From NCBI RefSeq assembly GCF_018320785.1, contig NC_054872.1:42892551-42956550 (forward strand): a stretch of DNA of 64,000 bases. The letters are read 5' to 3'. Within the stretch, counting starts at the first letter, position 1; each line of letters starts with the position of its first letter. Below the pieces are notes generated by a model, which was not told where the DNA came from, searched no databases, and saw nothing but the letters and a program-made list of their open reading frames with translations. This document shows positions 44,942 through 57,600 of this stretch, one piece after another. The position numbers and the translations under genes are program-made. Origin of the DNA: Cheilinus undulatus. Lineage: Eukaryota > Chordata > Actinopteri > Labriformes > Labridae.

Positions 44942-47900
44942 CTGAGGAAGCAGTGAAAAGGAAAGACAGGGCAGGTGTATCATTTTTTTGTCTCAAAAAT
45001 GTCTGCATTCAGCTGAATTTAAGGACCCAAAAAATCATGACACAAGGAAGGTTTTAATTTTTTTGCTTTTAAAGAATTAAGGCTTAATGTCAAGAATAAA
45101 GTTGAACTTTTGGGATCAGAGCAAAGTATGAACATAAAACCAATTTTTTGGTGTAAAGTTTATTGCTGAGATGAAAGTTATGATGCTTTCACTGAGGACT
45201 TTTCTTTATCATTCTGTACCTAGCCATATTTTTAATAAAATAATCTTCAACCACAAAAGGCATCATCACAGTTCAACTCACCTATTTATACCTAAAAATA
45301 AACCCCAGGTGAATCTGAAACTTCCTGATGTGTGGCCTGAGCAACCTTTCACTGGCTTTTATGTCTAAAAGTCGTACCGTCATCAAAAGAAGCCCCTTTG
45401 GCAAAGCTGATGAAGTCGGTGCCGTCCTTTGAGGTCAGAGTCACGCTGCGATTGGCCACAGGTCTGATGTGGGGAGTGATGTGACCAGTCAGAGGTTTTT
45501 TCTTACAGACGGCAGCCAGCACGGGCACCAGGGACGCCAAGGACTCGGGGATGTCACAGTCGTAGACATTAGGCTGATTGATCTGAAGCTGCTCTCCTGT
45601 GGTGCAAAAACAAATTAGATTTAAGACAAACGTTGCTAACGGCTCTTCAGAATGATCGTATTCATTAAGTACAGTAGATGAATAGCCTGGCTAGCATGTC
45701 TGTGTGACTTTGGAGTAGAGGCAGAGACACAACTGTGATGGACGATAGGTGGATAATGCCTTACATACTAGAGAAACGTAATGGTTACTGGAACAAGGTG
45801 ACACATGTATCTTATCTACATTGTGTTGTGTAATTTTTCTTTCCGTCTTCATATATCTCATACTCATTGTTAGAAACTTAGATAAACTACAACAATGTTC
45901 ACAAAATTCTCATGCATTAAAGTACTTTTTGACTACATGATGCTTACACAGAACTTTACAAATGTAAACACATTAAATGTCTGCTTAATGTCTTAAAACT
46001 AATTTACACCTGCAATTTAGGCTGCAACCAACAACATCAAAGAGCTCTTAAGTAGCCCTCTATGTAGTCTGATTGATTCTTAAGTCCATAAATAGTATGT
46101 CCATTATGCAAAACATAATCAAAATTTCTCAGTGACATCTTGAAATTGCTATTTCTGTCCAACAAACAGACTTTATCAAAAGTATTCTAATTACAGAAAG
46201 AAACAGTCAGGAAAAAAATGTTTTCTCTGTTTGAAAACAGCTCATTACTTCAGGTCTCATATCTCAAGAACCATTCCAATGATTGGCATCAAACTGTGTG
46301 AAGACATCTGTGATACCAAGAGGATGAATTCTAATAAATCAAATTTTCCTCTGACTTTGATTAATCCTACTGGTTTTAAGTGAAACTTCCAGACTCTTAC
46401 TGGATAGTGTCAGGATATTTCCCCCACTGAGACAGATTATTATAGCTTGGTGATGAAGCACCAACATTACACTGTGAATAAGAAGGGTAAAGTAGTATAT
46501 CAAGTTTTTAAGATATCAACATTATTTTGAAAATATATAAGATTGCATTAAAATAATGATATACATTTCCTCTGACATCTTTTAGACACTGCTGAGTAAA
46601 ATACAGAACGAATCGATTTGAAAAATATATGCATCAGAAATGTCAAATGTTTACCATTTTGGCCTGCAGCTCCTTTCCCACACATCTTCCCCACTCTTTC
46701 ATCCCTGTTTCTGAATCTATCTACCATCCTCCTCCATTAATAAAGGCATAAAAAGTCCGAAATAAAACTTAATTAAATAAACAGCTGCTGATTAATTTTC
46801 TACAATTTAACTACACATTGGATTGGCTTCCAGCTAAATTTTAGGGAGTAAATATTGGCCTAACGTGCTCAATAATCTGTTTAAAGTCTAAACAAAAGCA
46901 AGCAAATATTTCTGCTAAAAACCAGCAGCTGAGTTACATACTGAACAGACTGTATATGTGAACTTGTCACATCTCAGTTTCTTCTCATCAGTGTGCAAAT
47001 TGATGCTGCTAGGATCTCTAAAATGAAATGTGACAGTCTGTGATCACCTTCTGTACTTTGAAAAAAACTGTCATTCTCTGTGCATCCACGTCACCCCGGA
47101 CACTGTCACACTCTCAGCATCCCAGCTGGGGAGACACGGATCTGATGGAGCGCACGCATGCTGCAGTGCGAGGGCCGATATCTCTATGGTAACATACCTC
47201 TACCTAATTACATTACCCCAGGCTCTGCCATAGCAACTGTGCCAACTGCTGGGTCTGCCAGGGAACTACACAGGCAGCGCCGTGTCACGGTGATGACACC
47301 TGTTCATGCTGATTATTTTGGAGAGGGATTGTTGTTATGCTGTCAACACCTGACTGGATTATTAAGTACTAGGTGACAACAAGACAATAATAAATGAAGA
47401 AATCTCTTTCAGGATGAGACAGAGCCTATAAGAAATCATTTACAGCATATATGCCAAGCACATACTGACATTTACAATCCTTCAAACTCAGCTAGTATCT
47501 GGTTTTTGACAAGTGGAAAATATCAAGTCCTATTCCTGTAAATTTTGACAGGAAACTAAATCCAATGTGTTTTATATGTTGTGGGGAAAAAGACAAACAT
47601 TTCAAGTTGATGTTTCAGTGACTAAAGCAGATGTTATGAGGGCATCCTCAAGAGAAACTTAGACATTATTTTACCAAGCAGCTCTTCAAGGCAGTGTAAT
47701 GCACCAATCAATAGAAGGTAAATCCTTAAACACATTAAGAGTGATTATAGTCATTATAGGCTATCAATAGACTTCATCACAACAGATGCTCCATTAGATG
47801 AGCAGAGGATAGCATGACTGGCTGATATAGTCACATGTATTATCCTTTAATAAAAGCCTTAAAATCTATTTTATGATATTAATTGGAGAATATTTCTTCT

Positions 47901-50900
47901 TACCTACAAGATACAAGTAAGAGGACAGGGTATCATTCTATGTTATCCCCATTTTCTCGCTCAAAATCCACGTAAAATGCAAAATAAAGTGACTTCTGTT
48001 CTTTCTAACCTTGCCTGTGCAGCATGGTTAAACGACAGGACTTCAGTCTTACCGATGGTCTGGAAGCGCTCCAGTGGGTAGGTAACACAGATGAAGTTTT
48101 GTCCGTTGTTCACACCACTGTCGGGATAATAAAACTGTCCTTCCTGTTGTACAGGCGGGAAGTGAGGGGTGCTGTGGACCAACCAGAAGCCTTGATTTTT
48201 ATCCAGCAGGACAACACCTGGAGACATTAAAATTGACAGGGTTTACCATACAGAAGTTTAGACTTGGCATGCAAATTCCAAATGGATCAGAGCTTGCTTA
48301 TTGATACATGTTTCAGGATTTCAAGAGATTTTCTAATCTTGCTGCACAATTTCAGTGCCTTATAACAACTACAAGACTCTGAGCAACTATGACATTCTTC
48401 TGAAGTTATTTATCTGGCTTCCAGGTGAAGGATAAGCAGATCATTGAGTTTATTTTTGCTCTTATTTGTAGCAGTTTCCATCAGCTGTGTGCTGAACAAG
48501 TTAAGTAGTTTTTACAACTTTTTTTTTGACAAAACACCTGCCTGCTGTGACTGAAAATGAAACTATGATAGTGGTGAAATGGAACCAAAATAGAGCAGTT
48601 CTGGGACACAGCAAAAGCTGAGGACTGCTTTAGAGTCACGTATTCACACGAATATATCATTTTTAGCCACTTTCAACATACATAACTATTCATGACCTGC
48701 TGTTTTCTTTTATCTATACATTTTTGTTTTCTTGGCTCTTTCTATGGCTTTCTGTTAAATGATGAAATAATGATAATAAACTATACATATTTGCATATAG
48801 AATACACAAAATGCAGTGTATTTACTGGGGTTATCAAATGATCAGATCTTTTTGTGCTGATTAAACTCAGAATTTCTACTGTGAATTGCCACTGATCTCC
48901 TTTGTCACATTTTGAAATGTCACTATATCTATTCAAAACAGTCTATGTTTAATTTGGATTTTTGTACTGTCTAAGATTAATAGTGAGTCCCAAATCACAT
49001 ACTTCTGTAATGAATGCTCTGGGTGCATAAGTGCACAAAAGGCATTCAAACTGAGAAGTCTACTCTAATATAGTATACTACTGGGGCAGTCAAAACTATC
49101 CCAGAATTGAGCGTGGAACGATCAACACTTCACATCCTCAAAGTATATCATGTTGGTGACGTTAGTGATGTGTTGTACTGTTAGCACACTACCTGATATT
49201 AGCATTTGCTACCTAGCTAACATGTAGCAAAGCAGCACATTATAATCAAGAAAAAGACATTTAAGGCAAAATAAGTTCATTCTGTTGAAGTTAATAATGT
49301 TAGTATGAAAGACAAGCTATATTAATTCAACAATCAGTGAAAATAGCCTTTAAATTTGATCACCTAACATCTGTTAAAAGTCTGCTTTTGAAAAAGAAGT
49401 TGATGAAGAAAACAGAGGAGGTTAACTGTTGTCGTGTCCTCTAAGTTTAAAACAGCAGTACATGATTTGGGACAATACTAGCCAGCTGTGATTACTTCCC
49501 GTGTACTGCATTTAAGAGTGCTATATTATAGTATTCTAACAGACCTGCTTTTATTTTGAAAAAAGAAAGGAACTTTCAGTAGAAAGAAGACAATGGCATG
49601 AACTTCACCTTGAAAATGAGAACTTGTTACGGATTAAAAAGGCAACCAGGGAACATTAAAGAGGTAAACGCTTGAAAACACAAGCTTCAGATGACTTTCG
49701 TGCAGTTCTCCAGCTGCACTGCTCAGGAGAAGACAGCTCTCCAGAGGGTCATCAACACAGCACAGAAAATCACAGGGTGTGTTCTCCTCTCCTTAGAGGA
49801 GCTGTTCAGGTCCCGCTGCCACAGGAAGGCCCTGGGCATCCTGAAGGACTCATCCCACCCAACACCATCACCTGTTCCAACTACTACCCTCAGGAAGACG
49901 GTTCAGGACAATAAGAATCAAAACTAACAGACTGAAAAACAGCACATATCCCACAGCAGTTTCAATATTAAATGAGACACTGATTGAGCACTAAATGAAA
50001 CTGCAAAAAATTTCTTTGTATGTTGTACAATGATGATAAAAATGATTCTGATTCTGACTTTTGACTTGTGCACTAAGCTGTCTGTAAGTTTTAAAGTGAG
50101 ACATTGAAGAGCAGTGGTGTACTTATTTAACATTGCTGACGTTGCAGGAATGAGTCTGAATCACATCATGAGTAATGCATCAATGCTGACAGCCCTCTTA
50201 CCGACATACTGCATAAGTAAACAACAAAAATGCCATGTTGAAACTTATAAATCTTTAAATTTGCTTGGCACTGGTAATATCTCTGACATTATTTACACAT
50301 GGTGGAATTAGACAGTTAATTAACTTTCAACCAATTTTGGATCCCTATGATGATGAAAACAAGGTTATCAAAGTGAGCAATTAATGTGCTGCATGCTGTG
50401 TTAGGCTCATTTTGTTCAAAAGTTTTGTCATTGGTGGTAAATGTTTCAGGTTTAGTTAGATTTTGATCATAAGTACAACAAAACTATTTAAAAACATAGC
50501 TTATTCAATTTTATTCATCTACAATTAATATATAAAATTATCTATGGATGTTTATATTTCCTTCTACTTATTTATTTCCCTGTCAGAATGATACACCATT
50601 CCTGAACACTTTCCAAAATCAAACACTTTTAAAGACATTTTTAAGACCTACAAAATGAAAATTGATCTCATTTTTGCACAGTGTGGCATTTGTGCTGCTC
50701 AGGTTTTCTGTGGGTCACAACAGCTTTGATTACAATCATGCAATGTTTGATTTTTTTCACCAATTTATAATCATCATCTACCCCTGCCATTCACCACATG
50801 CATTTGTCATTGTGAAGCCAAATTCCGTTGAGCCTACATTTCCCTGTCTTCTTCACTTTCCCTCTATACTCAGCATAATTTTGTCAATATGCTAAAGAAA

Positions 50901-52539
50901 CTCTATTAATTGTTGTGAACTGTCACCTAAAAAAACAAATCCATCCAAAAATGTTAATTATAATGCTAACTAGATATTGTAAATTTGCACCCAGACTCAT
51001 TTCACATGTCATGTAAAATTTTAAAGTAAGAAAATGACTTTTTAAGACATTTTGTGGCCATAAATTCTGAAAAATATATTAAAGGATCTGCAGGAACCCT
51101 GACGTTAGAGCTTTAAAGGTGTTTCAGTTCAACGAGCGCATGTGATTTAGATGTTGTAAATCACGGAGTAATAATGTTAATTGTGGTTTTTACAGTAATT
51201 AAGCAGCCCTCATACATGGTTCATATTACTTCGTCAGATGGTACCTGTCCATGTTCCCTGATCTTAAGACAAATCTCCTGCTGTCTATCTGGGCTGCTCA
51301 AGTGTGAGAGCAGAACTGCTCTGGTGTTCACCTTTAGTGTGCCCCCCACTGCTTCCACTGTTGTCCACCCATCTGTCACCAAAGTCCTGGGGAGGCCTCT
51401 GGTCATTGTAGAGAATGTATGCTACTTCTGTGTTCTGTGAAGAGAAATGAAACATTTGCTTTGGCTCAACCTCGAGTGTTAGGAGACCATATAAGGTTGG
51501 CTCAGCTAAAAAGGAAGATTAAAATAACTTATGACAGCTGTTTCAAAAAAACAGTGTATGTGATGCACTTTCATAAGTAACTTTCAGTTCTCAATCTCAA
51601 TTGTGTCTACATTTGTCTGGACTGTTGTCAAGAATCAGAGCCTGGTACAGAATAAAATCTAACAGGTGATGTTTGGAAGAATATCCACATCCAAGCAAAT
51701 ACTGGATTTTCATATTTGGTGCTACGGAAATAATAAAAGATTGTTGGCGAAGAAATCTTAAATGAACCTTACAGCAAGTGTGACAAGTGCTTATGGTATG
51801 AAAATTAACAAATGTTGGAATTAAATACCTCATTTTTATTCTTAAAACTTTGTAACTGAAAAAGCTTACAGTCAAAAGAATGACTGGTGAGTTTTGGAGG
51901 CAGAAGGTGTGAATCTGCCTCTTATAACATAAAAGAGACGTATGATCACCCCACCCCCACCCAATGTGCATAATCTGCCCCTTTTACACAAATTAACATT
52001 TTTAATGTTACTGAAATGTTGGCTGTCACATAAAGAATACGGTCATTTCATATTAGTAACACATATGTATGCATGAATTATAAGGGAAATGAAACTTCAT
52101 TATGACCTTTGAGTCACATGCGATATGATTGTCGTTTAGACTTAAAATTCACATGTTACAGAGAACAAGACGTGTGATGAAAACAGACCTTTCCTTGTGA
52201 GTATAGTTGTCCGACTGTCCTGCCAAGAGCTCCTGTGGTGTCATTCACTGTTCCCTTCCCCTTAGTCCATCCTTGACTCCCTTTCTCCAGCAGTAAGTAC
52301 AGCTCGCCCTCTTGGGGAGATCTTCTGCCATGTTCCTTTGGCAGCTTGTACAAATAGAACCTAAATAGAGAAAATCAAAGTTACCTTTTTCTTGTCATAT
52401 TAAAATCAACATTAAAGTGCATGTTTGAAAGCTTTTGTCACCAGCCAACTGGATCTCCCTGGTCGTTGTAGCAGCTGATTGGTGATGTGTCGCCACCTAG
52501 TGGCCCACAGGAGATAAGCAGGAACAGGAACAGGATCAT
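44580..52539 (-). CDS. dnase2: dnase2: lysosomal deoxyribonuclease II (whole gene, 6 coding exons)
   Basis: Acid endonuclease of lysosomes that degrades DNA from engulfed cells and nuclei, leaving 3'-phosphate ends. Exons in transcript order: 52442-52539, 52189-52360, 51332-51434, 48053-48217, 45378-45596, 44580-44941. All introns are GT-AG and phases agree, giving 372 residues (human DNASE2 is 360). Residues 1-16 (MILFLFLLISCGPLGG) form a signal peptide. The two catalytic histidines are visible at His122 (GHTKG) and His309 (DHSKW). The six cysteines that pair in human DNase II all have counterparts: SCYND, FICVTYP, PSDCS, WVCVGD, GTVC and the C-terminal ECEDC. The Trp of DHSKW is followed by Ala, where human has an unpaired Cys. 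The ATG lies directly at a 3' splice site (cctag|ATG), so a non-coding first exon is expected upstream. Nothing suggests a pseudogene. It converges on rgl2. Confidence 0.95.
45378..45596 (-). CDS. dnase2: dnase2 coding exon 5
   Basis: Residues 180-253. NQPNVYDC, a basic CKKKP loop, an NRS sequon and DFISFAKGASFDDD, matching the FAKFSKFGDDLY region of mammalian DNase II. Acceptor caccacag, donor G|gtacga. Confidence 0.94.
45597..48052 (-). other. dnase2 intron 4; nothing recognised
   Basis: 2.46 kb of AT-rich intron with no coding frame or repeat that I can name. Confidence 0.4.
48053..48217 (-). CDS. dnase2: dnase2 coding exon 4
   Basis: Residues 125-180: GVVLLDKNQGFWLVHSTPHF, then NFICVTYPLERFQTIG, both near-identical to family consensus. 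Acceptor tctccag, donor gtaaga. Confidence 0.96.
49690..50070 (+). mobile_element. LINE 3' fragment of a second family
   Basis: The frames contain KTALQRVINTAQKITG, LEELFRSRCHRKALGI and LKDSSHPT, matching the C-terminal end of a fish non-LTR retrotransposon polyprotein, followed by a short 3' region with TTTGTATGTTGTACAATGA. It is frame-broken. It lies antisense in dnase2 intron 3. Confidence 0.7.
50580..51100. mobile_element. Partial relative of the 43177-43911 MITE
   Basis: Right end AAAGGATCTGCAGGAACCCT (to 51100) and internal TTTTTAAGACATTTT and TTTTTAAGACCTAC motifs are shared with that element. The left inverted end is missing. It lies in dnase2 intron 3. Confidence 0.5.
51332..51434 (-). 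CDS. dnase2: dnase2 coding exon 3 (first catalytic His)
   Basis: Residues 91-125: AYILYNDQRPPQ and GGHTK, with the first catalytic His. Acceptor cttcacag, donor G|gtgaac. The coding frame differs from the longer chance frame on the same strand here. Confidence 0.94.
52189..52360 (-). CDS. dnase2: dnase2 coding exon 2
   Basis: Residues 33-90. FYLYKLPKEH and the TTGALGRTVGQLY block match the N-terminal half of the family. NDT is a possible N-glycosylation site. Acceptor ctatttag, donor AAG|gtctgt. Confidence 0.95.
52442..52539 (-). CDS. dnase2: dnase2 coding exon 1 (signal peptide)
   Basis: Residues 1-33: hydrophobic signal sequence, then ISCYNDQGDPVGW, the mature N-terminus typical of DNase II. 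Starts at the A of ATG immediately after the acceptor tgttcctag. Donor TG|gtgaca. Confidence 0.92.
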
Positions 52540-53559
52540 CTAGGAACAAGAGGGGTACTTGGTGAGTAAATAGTTTTATTAAAATAAAAGTCAGTTGTAG
52601 GATTTTAGTCACCTAGAGCATCATAAGCCTCTGCTGAATTACTGAGGAAGTATGAATACAAAAAAACATCTTAAGTGACTGTTAAAGCTGATGATTAAAA
52701 CTTTCCATTCAGGTGTGAGTAGGCTACTGTTACATCAGGGAAAATGACAACCTGTCAATTTTGTGCATACAGTTATGTATAAAGAGGTAAAAGGGAACTT
52801 CAGCACTTTAAAAAGCTCACATATTCTATAAATTTCCTCTAGTGATGGCTAAAATATTTTAAAATCCATATAACTCTAAATGTTACATAAATGTGGCCCA
52901 TTTGGAGAGTAGTTTACATATTAAGTTAGTGATAACATAGAAAATATACCCATAAAAATAAACACTGAATGAGTAATGGCAACAAAAAACATAGTGGAAA
53001 AATGAAATAGACACAGTTTAATTTAAGTACAAAATTGGCTATTGTGTTCTAGTGCTGTCGCTACATACAGTACATGTGTGCTACACAATGAAACAGTAAC
53101 ATTATGTGAAGGTTAACGGTTCGCTCATCTCTAAACACTGCTTTCAGGAGCAGCATTTTGTTCAAACCAAGTGAAACAAAACACTAATTATCGAGGTAAA
53201 ATGTAGCCTATAACGTCAGCTCCAGGCTTTAAAGTTGTACAAGGAAAAAAAGACCGAGCAGAGAGTTTTGTCTTTGACAAAAATAAGCACTTGACCCAAA
53301 TAAAAGCTTCAGCACTGCATTAAACTGTTGCAGCCGTTGAGCTTCTTGCTAACTCTTTTCAACACATCGAGCAAATAAATTCACTTGCTTTACATTTTAA
53401 GCTCTATGTCTTAACATGTACCAACCTCTAGCTGAGCGTCTATCTCTTCATTTATGTATAACCCCAATGTTTATGGTCGTGCTGTCGGCATGAGAATCAA
53501 CTGGAGTTCCCATTCCTGAGAAGTTTCATCTTCATACATCCTTGTCTGGGTCAGGGACA

Positions 53560-53880
53560 AGCACTGTGTAGGATGAGACAGTGACCTCATCTAAACGGTC
53601 GATTAATGCTAACGGCTAAAACCGACAGCCTCTTGTGTAGAACTGAATCTATTATTAAATTTCAGAAAGTGGGAGGTAAGAAGCTTTCAGAAAGAGGAGA
53701 ATGAAAAACGTCAATAAAAACAAAGTAGGGTGAATGTCGGTTTCATTAGTGTACAACTTCCTGGTTCCTGTCGTATCCTTGTTCAAAAGTCCTAGATTGA
53801 AGTCCCACGGTCTGTGACGTCGACAAATGGGCGGAGTTGAAATGAAAGGAGGGTCACAGCAAAGTTGGATCGAAAATGAG
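53560..53880 (-). promoter_or_regulatory. dnase2: Candidate dnase2 promoter
   Basis: About 1 kb upstream of the dnase2 start, a less AT-rich patch holds a TGACGTC cAMP-response-type core (about 53815), a GGGCGG GC box just after it, and a TGAGTCA AP-1-type site near 53877. Clustering of three promoter-type motifs where a non-coding first exon is required is suggestive. No transcription start or first-exon donor could be fixed. Confidence 0.3.
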
Positions 53881-53899
53881 TCATTTACATACAAGTAAA

Positions 53900-54780
53900 T
53901 ACAAGCATTCGTGCTGCTATCACTAGCTATTTATCACTTATTTAAAAGTGCGTTTGATATCACTGTACTTATAAGTGGCAGTGGTTCATTTTAAACATGA
54001 CAAAACATCACTATAAAATATGAAAACTATGATTTTCTCATTTTATTTATATTAGATACAAATAATCTTTGTGGTACAAGAAAAACTGCACAAAAAATAT
54101 TTCAGTCAATAAATTTTATAAATAAACCTTGCGTGAAAAGCAGTGTTTACAAATTATTATGTGACATATTATGTTTATCAGAAGTAATCAATTTTTTTTG
54201 TCCTGATCAAAATCAAGGTTGATGTATTTTCCTTCAACAAAATATACACATGACTATAATTAAATATGTAATAGTCCATAGTGTGCAGAACCATTCTGAT
54301 ATACACATAGTAATACATATAATACACTCTATAGATCTTCTTTTTAAATAAATATATACATATGTATAACCACACACGAAAAATAATCAATGCAAATGTA
54401 CAGTTATTTACAGAGAAACTAAAGGTAAAAATTTGTAATAAAAATACATGAATAAATAAAATTAAAACACCTACTGGTGTTCAAACACCTTCATCTTGTA
54501 CCTCTTGAAATTTATGTCAACTTATCAAAAATGTTAGAGGGCAGAATCATCAATGAAGGAGCAGGTCAATAATTCTCCTTTATGAGCTCTACTTGATTTT
54601 TAAGGAGAGGGATGTGTTGTATATCCCCAGGAATAATTTGTATTGAGGCGTTTACTCACTGAAAGTGAAACCCTTGATTAAGTTTGAAGAAAATGGTTTG
54701 AAATGTTTTGTTCAAACCAAAACTATGGACAAATTTGCAGTTAAAACAGAATTGTATGCCTGTATTATACATCTTGTTTG
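53900..54780. other. AT-rich spacer, nothing recognised
   Basis: Very AT-rich sequence upstream of dnase2 with TATAC-rich low complexity near 54290-54370. No gene or nameable repeat. Confidence 0.4.
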
Positions 54781-54782
54781 TA

Positions 54783-55062
54783 TAGAAGCTGCACAACATT
54801 GGATTTTTGCTGATACTGAATTTTCACTGACATCCGATATCCTGATACTCCAAGTCTATCTTAGCCAATAACAATACTGATACAGATACACCCTTTTTTA
54901 GGTAAATAACACCAGGTGTCCCCCTGTGCAAAGAAAGACTGAGTCAAGCAGAGTCTGTTAGTTTACAGTCTGTTGGTTGCTTCATTCAAAATGCCAAGGG
55001 CTTAAGGTGGGCACCCCTTGAATGTGTGGCACCCTAGACACCATCTATATTGTGCATCCCTA
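54783..55062. mobile_element. Probable hAT-like MITE
   Basis: Left TAGAAGCTGCACAACATTGG and right TATTGTGCATCCCTA are worn inverted ends around GATACTGA/GATATCCTGATAC-rich sequence typical of this MITE type. No flank duplication found. Confidence 0.4.
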
Positions 55063-56639
55063 CTAGAGGCCAAGATCCTTGGTTGTACACTTAAAATCTG
55101 GTATTTCTCCTCTTGCCATTAAATTTGGTTGATCCAAAAATACTCCAAGAGAAATTAGACTGTGAGTTGTGTGATCTGGCTACAGTCTAAGGTGACTTGT
55201 TTACTTTAGCACTGTTAAAGAGCTTCATAACATGGCATGTCAATACTTAAATACTACAGAAGGTTGATGAGCAAAAACTGGCTGTTTGAATCTGATGTGT
55301 TTAGGCGAGCTAATTTTGTCTCCACAGCTTGGAAAAGAAGATAAGATAGTGTGTTTAATCAGTCTTTAGTTTGTCATCATCCTCCTCTTTTGTTCCATGA
55401 CAATGGAAAAAGCTACTTTGCCCTCTGATCCTAGATAAGTTTAATTCTTAGCGTCATGTAGCCCCTGTGTGCTGGGCATATGATTTTATGTATGGCATAC
55501 TAATGAAATAAAGAAAAACTTCTGTGTCTTTACACCCCTCTTGGAGCTGGTTTATGTTTACACGTTCCTTGGGCTCCACATTCAAACTGTTCCATTGCTT
55601 CGCTCCACAAACAGAAGTGCAAAACTGAAAAAGATTATTTTTTCCCCCCTGTTGGACTTGTAGGCCTGAAATTTGCAATAAATGTAGCTGTTGCTCAGCA
55701 GCACATTACACACCTTCAGATCCAATGATTTGAAAACTAATATGAGCATAATGAGCAATTTGTTTGATTTTATTATAACTGTAACTGTTTTATGCCCAAA
55801 CATGTTTCACTAAAGTTAAAAAGTCCGTACGAAAACAACCTCCAATCAGCCAGATTAAACAAATCTACACTCTTGACCTGTCCAATGACCCAGTGTTGTA
55901 CAATCTTATATTGCATTCTCCAAGCTTAAAGTGGAACTTGAATCTATCTTTTTGTTTTTTCTTGCTATATTGCTCTTTCACAACTGTGGTGACAATGTGT
56001 TTTTTCACTTTTTGCCTTTACTCTGCTACTTCTCTGTTCCTCTTTTTTGTTCTAAATGTTGATCTGTTCTTATATCACCTGATGATTTAGATCAGAGGCC
56101 GAGAAGAGCAGGAAATGTGACAGAATAATGTCTGTGTCATCAAAAACTGGTAGATGCATTACGTTGAATCTCCAGTCTAAATCCTTGCATAGATTAAATG
56201 ATTTTTGACAGAAAACTACCAGACTTTGAGCGCAAAGACTAGTTTTTTCTTTTTTGCTTTTTGATAAGAAACATGTTACTGTTTTAGTGCAGATACAGTT
56301 TATGCTACACAATAACAGGCCGTATGGAAGCTCTGCTTCAGGAAGTGACACAGCATCCTTTCGTCCCTTCTAACCTAACTAGTGCAGAGTGACCAGGACT
56401 TCCTCAGAAAGCTTTCCTCTCAACTGAGTAGACTGTAAACACAGAAGGAGAGGTCACAGGATTCAAGAGAGGCCCCATCTGGCTGCTGAAATGTTGTGGC
56501 CCTGACTTATTACATGCAACAGGTTGCAAGTGTAGCAGCTGTGTATGCCGGGCATAAACATTCACTTTTGGCAACAAGAGGAATAAAAGTGAAGCATATT
56601 AGCGCCATCAGAGCCACTCTTGTATTTGCTGTAAAAGAT

Positions 56640-56770
56640 ATAAAGATATTGTTACACTGAGGGTGTTTATGACAAAAAATGGCAGAATACATAAATACCA
56701 ATAAAAATGTTGTGCATTAATATTTATTTTCTACCTCCTTTGCATGATTTTTAATTAGAATCAAACCTGG

Positions 56771-56826
<56 letters not shown>

Positions 56827-57600
56827 GCTTAGTTTGGGGAATTTAACCCTTTAAATGCCTTTGTAAGTGCAAAATCTCTGATGTTTGTAATGTAAAAATC
56901 ACTAAAATGTATTTTAAAAACACCAAAAGTTTAGTATTTCATGTACAAATTGAATCTCCTTTAATTTCCTTGACAAGGATTGTCACAACTTTCATTTTTA
57001 TGTATTACTACTTTTTTCTATTTAAGAGTTCAATAAATAGTTGCCCTGAGGGTGTTCATGACAAAAAATAGGCCCTACATGTTAATAGAAACGAAAATAC
57101 TATGCTATTAAAAAAAAAAAAATTAACTTTTTTTCAACCAATTGTTCAATTAAGATCAGGTCTCATCGTCAAAATCAATCATTCTTTAATTTTTGAAATT
57201 TCAAACCTCTGAATGCCAGTTTAAGTGCAAACCCCGTACGTTTGTAATGCATTTCAAAAAAATATTTTCATATACCACCTGCAAATTTGATTTACTTGAA
57301 GGGGATTATCACAGCTTCCAATAATGAGCAGCATTTTTATTCTTTTTTAAATCTTAAATTCTGATAAATTGTTACTCTGAGAATGTCCAAATGATTTGTT
57401 TAAGTTTCCAGATTTTAATAAACTGTCACACTCAATGTGACAATTTATTAAAAGCAATTAAAACATTAAAAGCAATAAAAATACTATGCATTAAAATGTT
57501 TCTTTTTTCCTATAATTAAATCAGATTATGAATATTAAATATCAGTTTGGGAATTTAAACCCTTTCAGTGCCAGTTCAACTACAAAAACAACCCTTTAAC
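56640..57600. repeat. Diverged tandem repeat, about 2.7 units of 330-360 bp
   Basis: The motif CTGAGGGTGTTYATGACAAA recurs near 56657, 57046 and (worn) 57377; a TTTAACCCTTTAAATGCC-type motif recurs near 56841, 57203 and 57554; a TACTATGCATTAAAAT-type motif recurs near 56709, 57099 and 57485. Order is kept, so these are head-to-tail units. The first unit is lengthened by an (AT)n insertion. Confidence 0.75.
56773..56823. repeat. (AT)n microsatellite, 51 bp
   Basis: Uninterrupted alternating A and T for 51 bases inside the first unit of the surrounding tandem repeat. Confidence 0.98.

Noticed and set aside
44564..44983. 139-codon minus-strand frame overlapping dnase2 exon 6
   Set aside because: It is another frame of the DNase II exon; only the frame ending at 44580 has family motifs.
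54783..55062. Target-site duplication for this MITE-like element
   Set aside because: The flanking 8-mers (TGTTTGTA and CTAGAGGC) do not match.
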